Shown: in pieces, positions 55,458 through 63,440 of the stretch
How positions within the stretch are numbered: position 1 is the stretch's first letter
How the letters are laid out: every line of letters starts with the position of its first letter
DNA from: Arachnia propionica
GTDB lineage: Bacteria; Actinomycetota; Actinomycetes; Propionibacteriales; Propionibacteriaceae
Reading direction: 5' to 3'
Length of the DNA stretch: 64,000 nucleotides
Assembly: GCF_003859805.1 (NCBI RefSeq)
Contig: NZ_RQZG01000001.1
Location: forward strand, 310,001 to 374,000
Made by a program: the position numbers and the translations under genes
Notes under the pieces: generated by a model
Seen by the model: the letters and a program-made list of their open reading frames with translations, nothing else
Told to the model about the DNA's origin: nothing
Database searches by the model: none

Positions 55458-56692
55458 TCCAGTCCTCCCACGATGCGGTCCGGGACCCCTGGCAGGTCGA
55501 ACCAGTCGAAGGCCGTCGCCACGTCCTTGTCCCCCCTGCCGGACAGACAGATCAGGATGCGTGGTCGCAGTCCGGGCTGTTCCTCGGCGAGCCGCAGCGC
55601 CAGCTTGCGGGCACCGGCGACGGCGTGCGCGGACTCGATGGCCGGGATGATGCCCTCGGTGCGACTCAGCAGCCGGAACGCCTCCATCGCCTCGATGTCG
55701 GTGATCGGCTCATAGCTGGCCCTGCCGGTCTCGGCGAGCCAGGCGTGTTCCGGCCCGACCCCGGGATAGTCGAGTCCGGCGGAGATGGAGTGGGACTCCA
55801 TCGTCTGCCCGTCCTCGTCCTGCAGCACGAAGGTGCGGGCCCCGTGCAGCACGCCGGGCCGTCCTGCCCTGATGGTCGCGGCATGGCGCCCCGTCGCCAC
55901 GCCCTCCCCGGCCGCCTCGATCCCGAGCAGCCCGACGGAGTCGTCCTCGATGAAGTCTGCGAAGGCCCCGATCGCGTTGGAACCGCCGCCCACGGCGGCC
56001 ACCACCCAGTCCGGCAGGCCACCGTGCTCGTCGAGCAGCTGTTGCCTCGCCTCGGTGGAGATCACCCGTTGAAGTTCCCGGACGAGGTACGGGAAGGGGT
56101 GGGGCCCGCCGACGGTGCCGATGAGGTAGTGGGTGTGGTCGACGGTGGCCACCCAGTCCCGCATCGCCTCGTTCATCGCGTCCTTGAGGGTGCGCGACCC
56201 GGAGGCCACGGCATGGACCTCCGCCCCGAGCAGCTGCATCCGGGCCACGTTGAGGGCCTGACGTCGGGTGTCAACCTCACCCATGTAGATGCGGCACTCC
56301 AACCCCATGAGGGCCGCCGCCGTCGCGGTGGCCACGCCGTGCTGTCCCGCCCCGGTCTCGGCGATGACCCGGGTCTTGCCCATCCGCCTGGTGAGCAGGG
56401 CCTGGCCCAACACGTTGTTGATCTTGTGTGCCCCGGTGTGGTTGAGGTCCTCACGCTTGAGCAGGATCGTCGCGTTGCCGCACTCCTTCGAGAAGTTCCG
56501 CGCCACCGTGACGGGGGTGGGGCGTCCGGCGTAGTTGCGCTGCAGGTCCGCCAGCTCGGCCGCGAACACCGGATCGGCCTGGGCCGCCTTGAACTCGGCG
56601 TCCAGCTCGGCCAGGGCGGCACGCAGCGCCTCCGGGACGAAGGTGCCACCGAACCGACCGAAGTGGCCGCGGGCATCGGGTAGGGAGGTCAT
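55454..56692 (-). CDS. trpB: Tryptophan synthase beta chain
   Basis: 412-residue PLP enzyme joining indole and serine. The PLP lysine is in [19 protein letters not shown], with [13 protein letters not shown] and GGGSNAIG also present. I chose ATG at 56692 (MTSLPDARG); an ATG three codons upstream is possible. TAGGAT seven bases before it suggests a leaderless transcript that starts at trpB, separate from readthrough. Confidence 0.96.
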   Translation of the reverse strand: MTSLPDARGHFGRFGGTFVPEALRAALAELDAEFKAAQADPVFAAELADLQRNYAGRPTPVTVARNFSKECGNATILLKREDLNHTGAHKINNVLGQALLTRRMGKTRVIAETGAGQHGVATATAAALMGLECRIYMGEVDTRRQALNVARMQLLGAEVHAVASGSRTLKDAMNEAMRDWVATVDHTHYLIGTVGGPHPFPYLVRELQRVISTEARQQLLDEHGGLPDWVVAAVGGGSNAIGAFADFIEDDSVGLLGIEAAGEGVATGRHAATIRAGRPGVLHGARTFVLQDEDGQTMESHSISAGLDYPGVGPEHAWLAETGRASYEPITDIEAMEAFRLLSRTEGIIPAIESAHAVAGARKLALRLAEEQPGLRPRILICLSGRGDKDVATAFDWFDLPGVPDRIVGGLE

Positions 56693-56699
56693 GCCGGGC

Positions 56700-56705
56700 A
56701 TCCTA
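56700..56705 (-). promoter_or_regulatory. -10 element for leaderless trpBA transcript
   Basis: TAGGAT on the minus strand, seven bases before ATG 56692. A weak -35 (CTGAAG-like) lies about 17 nt upstream. It would give trpBA a promoter of its own after the 480-nt gap from trpC. Confidence 0.45.
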
Positions 56706-56789
56706 CGCTGTCCACTGGGGTCCCTTCAGAGGTGCTCGAAACGTGAAGGCACTCCCTCGTGCACCTCAGCGGCAACACCCGAAGCACTG

Positions 56790-56837
56790 CAGGGGCTGGG
56801 CAGGGACGTCCGTGGTCGTTCCTTGGCCGAGCCCCTG
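56790..56837. repeat. 8-bp inverted repeat before trpB
   Basis: CAGGGGCT at 56790-56797 and AGCCCCTG at 56830-56837 are perfect complements with 32 nt between. It lies between the 32-codon frame and trpB and could form a stem in the trp mRNA. It has no T tract, so termination is only a possibility. Confidence 0.35.
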
Positions 56838-56847
56838 TGTTCTGTCC

Positions 56848-56946
56848 TCAGCACCTTGACTTCTTGCCGCGGACCAGGAAGACCGTGGTGGCGATCGACC
56901 AGGAGAGCGGGTGGACCAGGCCGATCTCGACCGGCCCGACCGGCAT
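56848..56946 (-). CDS. 32-residue small protein in trpX position
   Basis: Frame from ATG 56946 to TGA 56848, with a hydrophobic centre (IGLVHPLSWSIATTVFLV) and a basic end RGKKSRC. Nearly every codon ends in G or C, as in the flanking trp genes, whereas the in-frame sequence just upstream does not. The start overlaps the stop of a 10-codon frame by one base (TGATG). Streptomyces coelicolor has a small gene trpX at this place (trpCXBA); homology is not shown here. It could be a membrane peptide or a decayed gene. Confidence 0.55.
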   Translation of the reverse strand: MPVGPVEIGLVHPLSWSIATTVFLVRGKKSRC

Positions 56947-56978
56947 CACGGCGATTCCAGGAAGAACTCGTCCAGCAT
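56946..56978 (-). CDS. 10-residue coupled leader frame upstream of the trpX-like gene
   Basis: Frame MLDEFFLESP with an AGGAGG about 10 nt before its ATG. Nine of ten codons end in G or C. Its stop overlaps the next ATG as TGATG, so it would be coupled to the 32-residue frame. It contains no tryptophan, so it is not a classical trp attenuator peptide. A one-base frameshift splitting a single former gene is the alternative. Confidence 0.4.
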   Translation of the reverse strand: MLDEFFLESP

Positions 56979-57057
56979 TCCTGGGATTCCTCCTCAGGGC
57001 ATTGTTCATGTCGCTTATCCGCTGCTCTCACCGGCGCGTGAGCGCGGTGGACAGTCC

Positions 57058-57109
57058 GTGTCGAGACCCCTGCGATGGGTCCCAGCGCACGGTCCTGAGG
57101 TCTCGACAC
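57058..57109. repeat. Perfect 11-bp inverted repeat between trpC and the small frames
   Basis: GTGTCGAGACC at 57058-57068 is mirrored by GGTCTCGACAC at 57099-57109 with a 30-nt centre. It may be a transcription terminator or attenuator after trpC, or paired ends of a small decayed element, since GGTCTCGACA-like ends are frequent at mobile repeats in actinobacteria. No reading frame of interest is inside. Confidence 0.55.
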
Positions 57110-57172
57110 ACTCACGTCGCGGTGTGGGCAACTGATGGGCGGACCGCGCGCACGTGGCGTCGTGAACAGCCC

Positions 57173-57952
57173 TCAGCTGGTTCTCAGTGAACTGAACCCG
57201 GTGACGGCCGTCATCGGGTCGCCATGCGTGACCAGGGCCTCACCCACCAGGATGGCGTCGGCCCCCTCGTCCCTGACCCGGCGGGCGTCGTCGACGGTGA
57301 AGATGCCCGACTCGGCCACCTTGGTGCAGGTGTCCGGGATGAGGGAGGCGAGCCTGCCGAACTGGGCCAGGTCCACCTCCAGGGTCTTGAGGTTGCGGTT
57401 GTTGACCCCGATCACCTCGGCCCCGACCGCGACCGCCCGTTCGACCTCCTGCTCGGTGTGGGTCTCGACCAGTGCGGTCATCCCCAGTTCCTCACCGAGG
57501 GAGAGGAAGTCCGCGAGCTGGGCGTCGTCCAGGGCCGCGACGATGAGCAGCACCAGGTCCGCCCCATGGGCCCGGGCCTCGAAGAACTGGTAGGGCTCGA
57601 CCATGAAGTCCTTGCGGAGCAGCGGGGCGGCAACGCTCGCCCGCACAGCGTCGAGGTCCGCCAGGCTGCCGCTGAAACGTCGCTGCTCGGTCAGCACCGA
57701 GATGGCAGCCGCTCCCCCGGTCTCGTAGGCCGCAGCCAGCGAGGCCGGATCTGGGATCGTCGCGAGATCCCCCTTGCTCGGGGAACGCCGTTTGACCTCG
57801 GCGATGACCCCCAGCATCTCCCCCGTCAACTGGACCGGGCGCGCCGGGGATGCGGCCCGAGCGGCGGCCTCCACCTCGGCCAACGGATGGGCCGACTGAC
57901 GCACCGCCAGGTCCTCACGCACACCCTCGATGATCTGATCGAGCACACTCAT
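57173..57952 (-). CDS. trpC: Indole-3-glycerol phosphate synthase
   Basis: 259-residue barrel. Motifs are [56 protein letters not shown] and [15 protein letters not shown] at 57952 overlaps the trpE stop (ATGA). A gap of about 480 nt follows before trpB. Confidence 0.96.
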   Translation of the reverse strand: MSVLDQIIEGVREDLAVRQSAHPLAEVEAAARAASPARPVQLTGEMLGVIAEVKRRSPSKGDLATIPDPASLAAAYETGGAAAISVLTEQRRFSGSLADLDAVRASVAAPLLRKDFMVEPYQFFEARAHGADLVLLIVAALDDAQLADFLSLGEELGMTALVETHTEQEVERAVAVGAEVIGVNNRNLKTLEVDLAQFGRLASLIPDTCTKVAESGIFTVDDARRVRDEGADAILVGEALVTHGDPMTAVTGFSSLRTS

Positions 57953-59442
57953 CCCGCCTCCTCCATCCGTGCGGCGCGCCTCAGCGCGGTGATGACGGCT
58001 GCGGCCTTGTGGGAGCACTCCGCGTCCTCCAGCTCCGGCCGGGAGTCCGCGACGATCCCGGCCCCGGCCTGGACGTGGGCCACCCCGTCACGCAGCACCG
58101 CGGTGCGGATGGCGATGGCGACATCGGAGTTCCCGGCGAAGTCGAAGTAGCCGACCACCCCGCCGTAGAGACCGCGCCGACTGACCTCCAGCTCGTCGAT
58201 GATCTCCATCGCGCGTACCTTCGGGGCCCCGGACAGGGTGCCCGCGGGGAAACACGCCAGCGTCGCGTCCAGGGCGGTATGCCCCGACGCCAGTTCCCCG
58301 GAGACCGCAGCCTCCAGGTGCATGATGTGGCTGTATCGATGGATCTGCATGAACTCGTGGACGGTGACGCTGCCCGGTCGACAGATCCGGCCCAGGTCGT
58401 TGCGTCCGAGATCCACGAGCATCAGGTGTTCGGCCCGTTCCTTCGGGTCCGCCAGCAGTTCCTCGGCCAATCGTCGGTCCTCCGCCTCGGTGTGCCCCCT
58501 GGGCCTCGACCCCGCGATGGGTCGGGTGGTGGCGATCCCTTCCTTGACGGTCACCAGTGCCTCAGGGCTGGAGCCGACGACGGCAAAACCCGGCAGGCGG
58601 AGCAGGTAGAGGTAGGGGCTCGGGTTGGTCAGTCTGAGCGCGCGGTAGACCTCCAGGGCATCCGAGCCGGTCTCGATGTCGAACCGTTGCGAGACCACCA
58701 CCTGGAAGGCCTCCCCCGCCTCGATCTCACCGATCGTGGCCCGGACCGCGTCCTGGTACTCCGCCGAACTGCGTTGACGACGCACCGGCAGATCAGCAAG
58801 CCCTTCCTGGAGCGGCGCCGCCAAGGACGGCATCGGCTCCGCCAGTCTGCGCGCCATCTCCTCGATGCCCGCCACCGCGTCGGACCAGGCCCGTTCCACC
58901 CCTTCGTCGGTGTCGTCGTAGTTGATGGCGTTCGCGATGAGGATCACCTCGCCGGTGTGATGGTCGAGCACCGCAAGCTGCGAGGCCAGCATCATCACCA
59001 GCTCCGGCAGCTGCAGGTCGTCGACGCAGGTGTCCGGCAGCCGCTCCAACCGACGAACCACGTCGTAGCCCAGGTAGCCGACCATGCCCGCGTGGAAGGG
59101 GGGCAGCCCTTCGGTGGCAGGAGTGGCCAGCTCAGTCAGGGTGGTGCGCAGCACCTCCAACGGGTCACCGTCGCCGATCCCGGCGAGCTCCCGTCCGAGC
59201 CACACCGCCCGACCGTTCTGCTCGGTCAACGTCGCGGCGGTGCGGACCCCGACGAAGGACCACCGGGACCACACCCCCTCGGAGGCCGACTCGAGCAGGA
59301 AGGTGCCCTCCCTGGCCCCGCAGAGGGTGGCGTACAGCCCGACCGCGGTGAGATGGTCACCGGTCAGTCGGGTGTGGACGCTGATCACCCGGCGGGTGCG
59401 GGCCAGCTCGGTGAACTCCGTCAGGTCCGGTGTGATCCTCAT
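57949..59442 (-). CDS. trpE: Anthranilate synthase component I
   Basis: 497 residues. Makes anthranilate from chorismate with ammonia from TrpG, which is not seen here. The C-terminal chorismate-binding core has [41 protein letters not shown] and [18 protein letters not shown]. The N-terminal feedback site is seen as [15 protein letters not shown], so tryptophan inhibition is expected. ATG at 59442 overlaps the hisI stop, with GGAGG upstream. The 137 upstream residues are rejected. Confidence 0.95.
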   Translation of the reverse strand: MRITPDLTEFTELARTRRVISVHTRLTGDHLTAVGLYATLCGAREGTFLLESASEGVWSRWSFVGVRTAATLTEQNGRAVWLGRELAGIGDGDPLEVLRTTLTELATPATEGLPPFHAGMVGYLGYDVVRRLERLPDTCVDDLQLPELVMMLASQLAVLDHHTGEVILIANAINYDDTDEGVERAWSDAVAGIEEMARRLAEPMPSLAAPLQEGLADLPVRRQRSSAEYQDAVRATIGEIEAGEAFQVVVSQRFDIETGSDALEVYRALRLTNPSPYLYLLRLPGFAVVGSSPEALVTVKEGIATTRPIAGSRPRGHTEAEDRRLAEELLADPKERAEHLMLVDLGRNDLGRICRPGSVTVHEFMQIHRYSHIMHLEAAVSGELASGHTALDATLACFPAGTLSGAPKVRAMEIIDELEVSRRGLYGGVVGYFDFAGNSDVAIAIRTAVLRDGVAHVQAGAGIVADSRPELEDAECSHKAAAVITALRRAARMEEAG

Positions 59443-59804
59443 GCCGTGGCCTCCTCCACAACCAGGTCGGCCGGTGTCAGCTCGGTGGCGAAACAGGTGG
59501 GGCTTCCGGTGTGGCAGGCGGCACCGGTCTGTCGCACCCTGAGCAGCACCGTGTCGCCGTCGCAGTCCAGGTGCACGGAGACCACCTGCTGGTGATGCCC
59601 GGAGGTCTCTCCCTTGACCCAGTACTCCTGCCTGCTCCTGGACCAGTAGGTGGCACGGCCGGTGGCGAGGGTTCGGGCCAGTGCCTCGACGTCCATCCAG
59701 GCGAGCATCAGCACCGTTCCCGAGACGGCGTCCTGTGCGACGACTGGAACGAGTCCGTCGTCGTTGAGCTTCAACCGTGCGGCGAGATCGTGGGACAACT
59801 GCAT
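59439..59804 (-). CDS. hisI: Phosphoribosyl-AMP cyclohydrolase
   Basis: 121 residues. Third step of histidine synthesis. [27 protein letters not shown] and the metal-binding CDGD, GAACHTG and SCF-like (PTCF) segments are present. There is no HisE domain. It is coupled to trpE by an ATGA overlap, linking histidine and tryptophan genes. The ATG has CACAAT six bases upstream, identical in context to aroC. Confidence 0.94.
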   Translation of the reverse strand: MQLSHDLAARLKLNDDGLVPVVAQDAVSGTVLMLAWMDVEALARTLATGRATYWSRSRQEYWVKGETSGHHQQVVSVHLDCDGDTVLLRVRQTGAACHTGSPTCFATELTPADLVVEEATA

Positions 59805-59810
59805 GAGGCC

Positions 59811-59816
59811 ATTGTG
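59811..59816 (-). promoter_or_regulatory. Putative -10 element (CACAAT) for hisI-trp
   Basis: CACAAT six bases before the hisI ATG, inside a 12-mer shared with the aroC start region. It is presumed to drive hisI-trpE-trpC. Confidence 0.38.
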
Positions 59817-59853
59817 TCGCCTCGCGCCCGGCCCACTCCACCATGACCATCAT

Positions 59854-60966
59854 TCAGCGTGCCGCCTCGGCACCGGCCGCCGCCAGCAGGGCCATGCCGT
59901 GCAGTCCGGCATCGGCCCCGAGCGATGCGGCCTCGATCCGCAACGCCTCGGTCATCAGGGGGTGGCAGCCGTCGTAGATCCTGGCCCGCACCGCGGAGAT
60001 GAAGTGCTGCGAGGAGGCCAGACCACCCGTCAGGAAGACCGCATCCGGGTTGAAGAAACTCACCACCGGGCTCAGCACCTCCCCCAGGTGGGAGCCGGCG
60101 GTTCGGATCATCGTGGTGGCGATCGGATCACCGTCGGCACAGCGGGCCAGGACATCGGCGGTGCTGCTCACCGGGACCTGCTGTTCCTGCATGCGCGCGA
60201 CGATCCCTGCTCCGGAGGCGATGGTCTCCAGACAGCCGAGCTTGCCACAGGTGCAGGGGCGCGGCCCAGCCGCCTCGACCCGGGTGTGGGTGACGTCCCC
60301 GGATGCGGACGTGGCCCCCCGGTAGAGCTGACCGTCGACGATGATGCCGGATCCGATGGCGGTTCCTGCCTTGACCGTGATGGAGTGTCCACGGCTGCCG
60401 AACTGTGACCGGTGCTCCCCGAGGGCCATGGCGTTCGCGTCGTTCTCGACGACGACCGGAGCCCCGAAACACTCCATGGCAGCCTGACGGATCGGGTACC
60501 CGGCCCAGCCGGGCATCCGCGAGGGCAGTCGCACGGAACCATCGGGCTGGACCGGACCTGGCAGCGCCAGTCCAACCCCGAGCATCGGACCTTCCACTGG
60601 AAGTTCCTCGATCATCAGGCGAAGGGTCTCGAGCACCGCATCGGGACCCTGGCTGACCGCGACCTCCTTGACCGCGGCGCAGGAGATGCTCCCCTGCAGA
60701 TCCGCGATCCCGACCCGGGCGTGATGCCCACCCAGGTCGACCAGCAGCAGGTGCCCGGGTGGCTGACTGAGACGCAACCGACGACGCGGCCTCCCGCCCT
60801 GCGAGGCGAGGATCCCGTCCTCGACGACCACTCCTTCGGCGATGAGCTGCCCCACCCAGGCGGAGGCCGTGGACGCGGAAACCCCCAGGTGGTGGGCAAG
60901 CTCAGCCCTCGATGTGACGGAACCGTCAGCCAGCAGCTGCCGGATGGAGAGATCGGGTCGAGCCAT
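59854..60966 (-). CDS. ROK-family transcriptional repressor
   Basis: 370 residues. An N-terminal winged helix-turn-helix (SRAELAHHLGVSASTASAWVGQL) precedes a ROK domain with VDLGGHHARVGIADLQG, ENDANAMALGEH and the zinc motif CTCGKLGCLE. It probably senses a sugar or sugar phosphate and regulates the neighbouring ABC importer. The intact ATP- and zinc-site motifs do not exclude kinase activity, but the DNA-binding domain argues for a regulator. TAAAGT six bases before its ATG suggests leaderless expression. Confidence 0.92.
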   Translation of the reverse strand: MARPDLSIRQLLADGSVTSRAELAHHLGVSASTASAWVGQLIAEGVVVEDGILASQGGRPRRRLRLSQPPGHLLLVDLGGHHARVGIADLQGSISCAAVKEVAVSQGPDAVLETLRLMIEELPVEGPMLGVGLALPGPVQPDGSVRLPSRMPGWAGYPIRQAAMECFGAPVVVENDANAMALGEHRSQFGSRGHSITVKAGTAIGSGIIVDGQLYRGATSASGDVTHTRVEAAGPRPCTCGKLGCLETIASGAGIVARMQEQQVPVSSTADVLARCADGDPIATTMIRTAGSHLGEVLSPVVSFFNPDAVFLTGGLASSQHFISAVRARIYDGCHPLMTEALRIEAASLGADAGLHGMALLAAAGAEAAR

Positions 60967-60972
60967 GCCCCT

Positions 60973-60978
60973 ACTTTA
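60973..60978 (-). promoter_or_regulatory. -10 element for leaderless ROK transcript
   Basis: TAAAGT on the minus strand, six bases before ATG 60966. Confidence 0.5.
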
Positions 60979-60992
60979 ACCAGAACTGCACT

Positions 60993-61045
60993 AAGGAGGT
61001 ACATGAATCGGCACTCGTGACACGGGTCACCGTTCTGGCCTCCTT
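60993..61045 (+). other. Strong ribosome site, five-codon frame and complementary anti-site
   Basis: AAGGAGGT (60993-61000) lies two bases before a five-codon frame, MNRHS (61003-61020). CCTCCTT at 61039-61045 is complementary to the AAGGAGG and could sequester it in a stem. This lies in the 306-nt gap between the ROK gene and the importer, about 230 nt before the latter. It may be a leader peptide or remnant; no convincing promoter for it was found. Confidence 0.3.
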
Positions 61046-61182
61046 CGATCAGTCCACCGGGCGAGGTCAGCCCAGTCGCCACTCGGTCACCCAGGCCTGC
61101 ACACGGACCGCAAATGCCCATCGGCGAAACCTCCGGGAAGCCCCGGGAAGGGTCACGGTTCTGCAACGGTTGCCCCTGCGGC

Positions 61183-61212
61183 TTGCGCGTCCGCACCGTC
61201 GCCCCCTACTCT
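61183..61212 (+). promoter_or_regulatory. Putative promoter of the ABC importer
   Basis: TTGCGC (61183-61188) and TACTCT (61207-61212) are separated by 18 bases. Transcription would begin near 61219, inside the first of two palindromes, which fits repression by a bound regulator. Confidence 0.5.
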
Positions 61213-61215
61213 CAG

Positions 61216-61235
61216 TTGTGCCAGTAAGGGCACAA
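61216..61235. promoter_or_regulatory. Palindrome, probable operator 1
   Basis: TTGTGCC and GGCACAA, separated by six bases, form a perfect inverted repeat at the predicted start of transcription of the importer operon. The binding protein is not known; the adjacent ROK repressor is one candidate. Confidence 0.5.
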
Positions 61236-61236
61236 A

Positions 61237-61258
61237 CTTAATTCGAAGACGAATTAAG
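61237..61258. promoter_or_regulatory. Palindrome, probable operator 2
   Basis: CTTAATTCG-AAGA-CGAATTAAG is a perfect 9-bp inverted repeat with a four-base centre, unusually A/T-rich for this genome. It ends 14 bases before the binding-protein ATG. It is a good candidate for the ROK-protein site. Confidence 0.6.
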
Positions 61259-61272
61259 CAGAAGGAGGATCA

Positions 61273-62544
61273 ATGAAGGTCAACTTCCGCCAGGTCATCG
61301 CGCTGACCGCCGTCACCGCACTCGCACTCACCGGTTGCGGCGGCAACAAGGGAGGCGGGGCCGAGACCGGTTCAGACGGTCGGCCCAAGGTCATCGTCGA
61401 CATGTGGGCCGGCGGGGACAAGGACATCGCCGCCATCAAGCAGCAGGTCGAGATCGCCCAGACCGCGCTGCCCGACATCGAGATCGAACTGCGCACCGCA
61501 CCATGGGGCGACTTCTTCACCAAACTCACCACCAACATGGGAACCGGGAACATGGCCTGCGTCACAGGCATGAACTCCGGCAAGCTCAGCGACTTCAAGG
61601 AGGGCTTCGTCGAACTGACCGAGGCCGATCTCACCACGGCAGGCCTCAGCGCCTCCGACCTCGCGCCGGGAGCGACCGAGATCCTCAGCGACTCGGGAAC
61701 GATGTACGGGGTGCCCTTCGACATGGCCACCATGCTGGTCTACTACAACATCGACATGATCAAGGCCACGGGAGCCCCCGAGCCGAGGAACGGCTGGACC
61801 TTCGCCGACTTCGAGGCCACCGCGAAGGCGGCCACCAGCGGTGACAAACAGGGCTTCGCCGTCGGCATGGGAGATTTCCAGTGGCAGGCCCTGCCCATCG
61901 CCCGGGCCGGGATGCAGCCCGTCACCGCAGAGGGCCGACTCGACATCGCCAACCCGACCTTCGTCGAGGCCGCCACCTGGTACGCCGGACTGGTGACCGA
62001 CCAAGAGGTCGCCCTGCCGGTGGCCTCCGCCTCCGATGCCGGATGGGGCGAGGAACAGTACAGCAACGGCAACGCGGCCATGGCCGTGGACGGCACCTGG
62101 AACGCCGTCAGTTACCTCGGCAACGACGCCGGGTTCGAGGTCGGCATGGTCAACCTGCCGAAAGGACCCAGCGGCAACTCACTCGGACTGGTCCTCGGTT
62201 CCGGCTACGGCGTGGCCAAGACCTGCCAGAACAAGGAGGCCGCACTCAAGGTGATGGGGGCGCTGCTGAGCAAGGAGGCCCAGGACCACATCGCCAGTTC
62301 CGGCCGTTCCTACCCGGCACGCACCGAGTCCCAGCCGCTGTACTTCACCTCCATCGACGAGCAGTACCGTGAGCGGGTCAAGAGTGCCTACGAGGCCGCC
62401 TTCACCCACGTCGAGGGTCAGCACGTCTCCCCCAACTGGTCGAAGGTCAACGCCTACATCCAGCCCGAGCTGGTGAGCGTCTACACCGGCGCCAAGCCGA
62501 TGTCCGACGTGCTCCAGAGCGCACAGCAGCAGTTCCAGCAGTGA
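61273..62544 (+). CDS. Extracellular sugar-binding lipoprotein of an ABC importer
   Basis: 423 residues. The signal peptide ends in the lipobox ALTGC (Cys about 22). The mature protein is a family 1 solute-binding protein: IVDMWAGGDKDIAAIKQQVEIAQ, GVPFDMATMLVYYNIDMIKATG and NGNAAMAVDGTWNAVSYL. The sugar cannot be named. GAAGGAGG precedes the ATG. It overlaps the first permease gene by 4 nt. Confidence 0.93.
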   Translation: MKVNFRQVIALTAVTALALTGCGGNKGGGAETGSDGRPKVIVDMWAGGDKDIAAIKQQVEIAQTALPDIEIELRTAPWGDFFTKLTTNMGTGNMACVTGMNSGKLSDFKEGFVELTEADLTTAGLSASDLAPGATEILSDSGTMYGVPFDMATMLVYYNIDMIKATGAPEPRNGWTFADFEATAKAATSGDKQGFAVGMGDFQWQALPIARAGMQPVTAEGRLDIANPTFVEAATWYAGLVTDQEVALPVASASDAGWGEEQYSNGNAAMAVDGTWNAVSYLGNDAGFEVGMVNLPKGPSGNSLGLVLGSGYGVAKTCQNKEAALKVMGALLSKEAQDHIASSGRSYPARTESQPLYFTSIDEQYRERVKSAYEAAFTHVEGQHVSPNWSKVNAYIQPELVSVYTGAKPMSDVLQSAQQQFQQ

Positions 62545-63440
62545 CCAGGACGACCGCTGGCGCACTGCGCCGAGCCGAGGAACGCCAGGCCCTGGGCTTC
62601 ATCAGCCCGGCCCTGGTGGGCCTCGGTCTGTTCATCCTCTTCCCCGTCGGCCTGTCCATCGTGATGAGTCTGTTCGACTGGCCGACGTTCGGGACGAGAA
62701 CCTTCACCGGCCTCAGGAACTACCTGAAGCTGTTCACGGCCAGTCCCGACTTCTGGCCTGCGCTGCGCAACACCTTCGTCTTCGCCATCGCCTACGTCCC
62801 CATCAACATCACCCTGTCCCTGGGGTTGGCGGTGGCGCTCAGCTCCCGCATCCGGGGGCGAGGCGCACTGCGGGTGCTGTTCTTCATCCCGGTGGTCACC
62901 CCGATGGTGGCCAACATCCTGGTGTGGAAGATGCTGCTGCAGCCCCAGGGTGCCCTCAACGGAGCCAGTCAGGCCTGGTTCGGCCTCGGTCTGCCGAACT
63001 TCCTGGCCGACCCCCACTGGGCGATGACGATGGTGGTGGTGATGTCGGTGTGGCAGGGCATGGGCTACAACATGCTGATCTTCTCCGCCGTGCTGGAGCA
63101 GCTGCCGGAGACCGTGATCGAGGCCGCTCGGATCGACGGGGCCACAGGCGCCCGGCTGTTCTTCCAGGTGACCCTGCCCATGATCTCCCCTGCGCTGTTC
63201 TTCGCGACCGTCATGACGATGATCGGCTCCCTCCAGGTCTTCGCCCAGCCCCAGCTGCTGACCGGGGGTGGTCCCGGCAATGCCACCCAGCCCATCGTCC
63301 AGTTCATCTACAACCAGGGATTCCGTTTCCAGGATCTCGGACTGGCCGCAGCAGCCGCATGGATCCTGTTCGCGATCATCATCGTCCTGACCGCGTTGCA
63401 GTTCCGGGTGCAGAAGAGGTGGGTGCACTATGAACACTGA
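62541..63440 (+). CDS. ABC importer permease 1 (MalF/UgpA type)
   Basis: 299 residues with six transmembrane helices. The EAA loop reads LPETVIEAARIDGATGARLFFQVTLP near residues 190-215, the site that docks the ATPase. The N terminus (RAEERQALGFISPALVGLGLF) is typical for sugar importers. It starts with GTG overlapping the binding-protein stop. Confidence 0.93.
   Translation: MTRTTAGALRRAEERQALGFISPALVGLGLFILFPVGLSIVMSLFDWPTFGTRTFTGLRNYLKLFTASPDFWPALRNTFVFAIAYVPINITLSLGLAVALSSRIRGRGALRVLFFIPVVTPMVANILVWKMLLQPQGALNGASQAWFGLGLPNFLADPHWAMTMVVVMSVWQGMGYNMLIFSAVLEQLPETVIEAARIDGATGARLFFQVTLPMISPALFFATVMTMIGSLQVFAQPQLLTGGGPGNATQPIVQFIYNQGFRFQDLGLAAAAAWILFAIIIVLTALQFRVQKRWVHYEH

Noticed and set aside
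56946-57010. Longer in-frame start (MNNALRR) for the 32-residue trpX-like frame
   Set aside because: Codons before position 56946 in that frame often end in A or T, unlike the coding sequence after it, while the overlapping 10-codon frame shows coding bias.
57949-59853. Extended trpE start
   Set aside because: The additional 137 residues lie over hisI in another frame and do not resemble TrpE; ATG 59442 has a ribosome site and an ATGA overlap.
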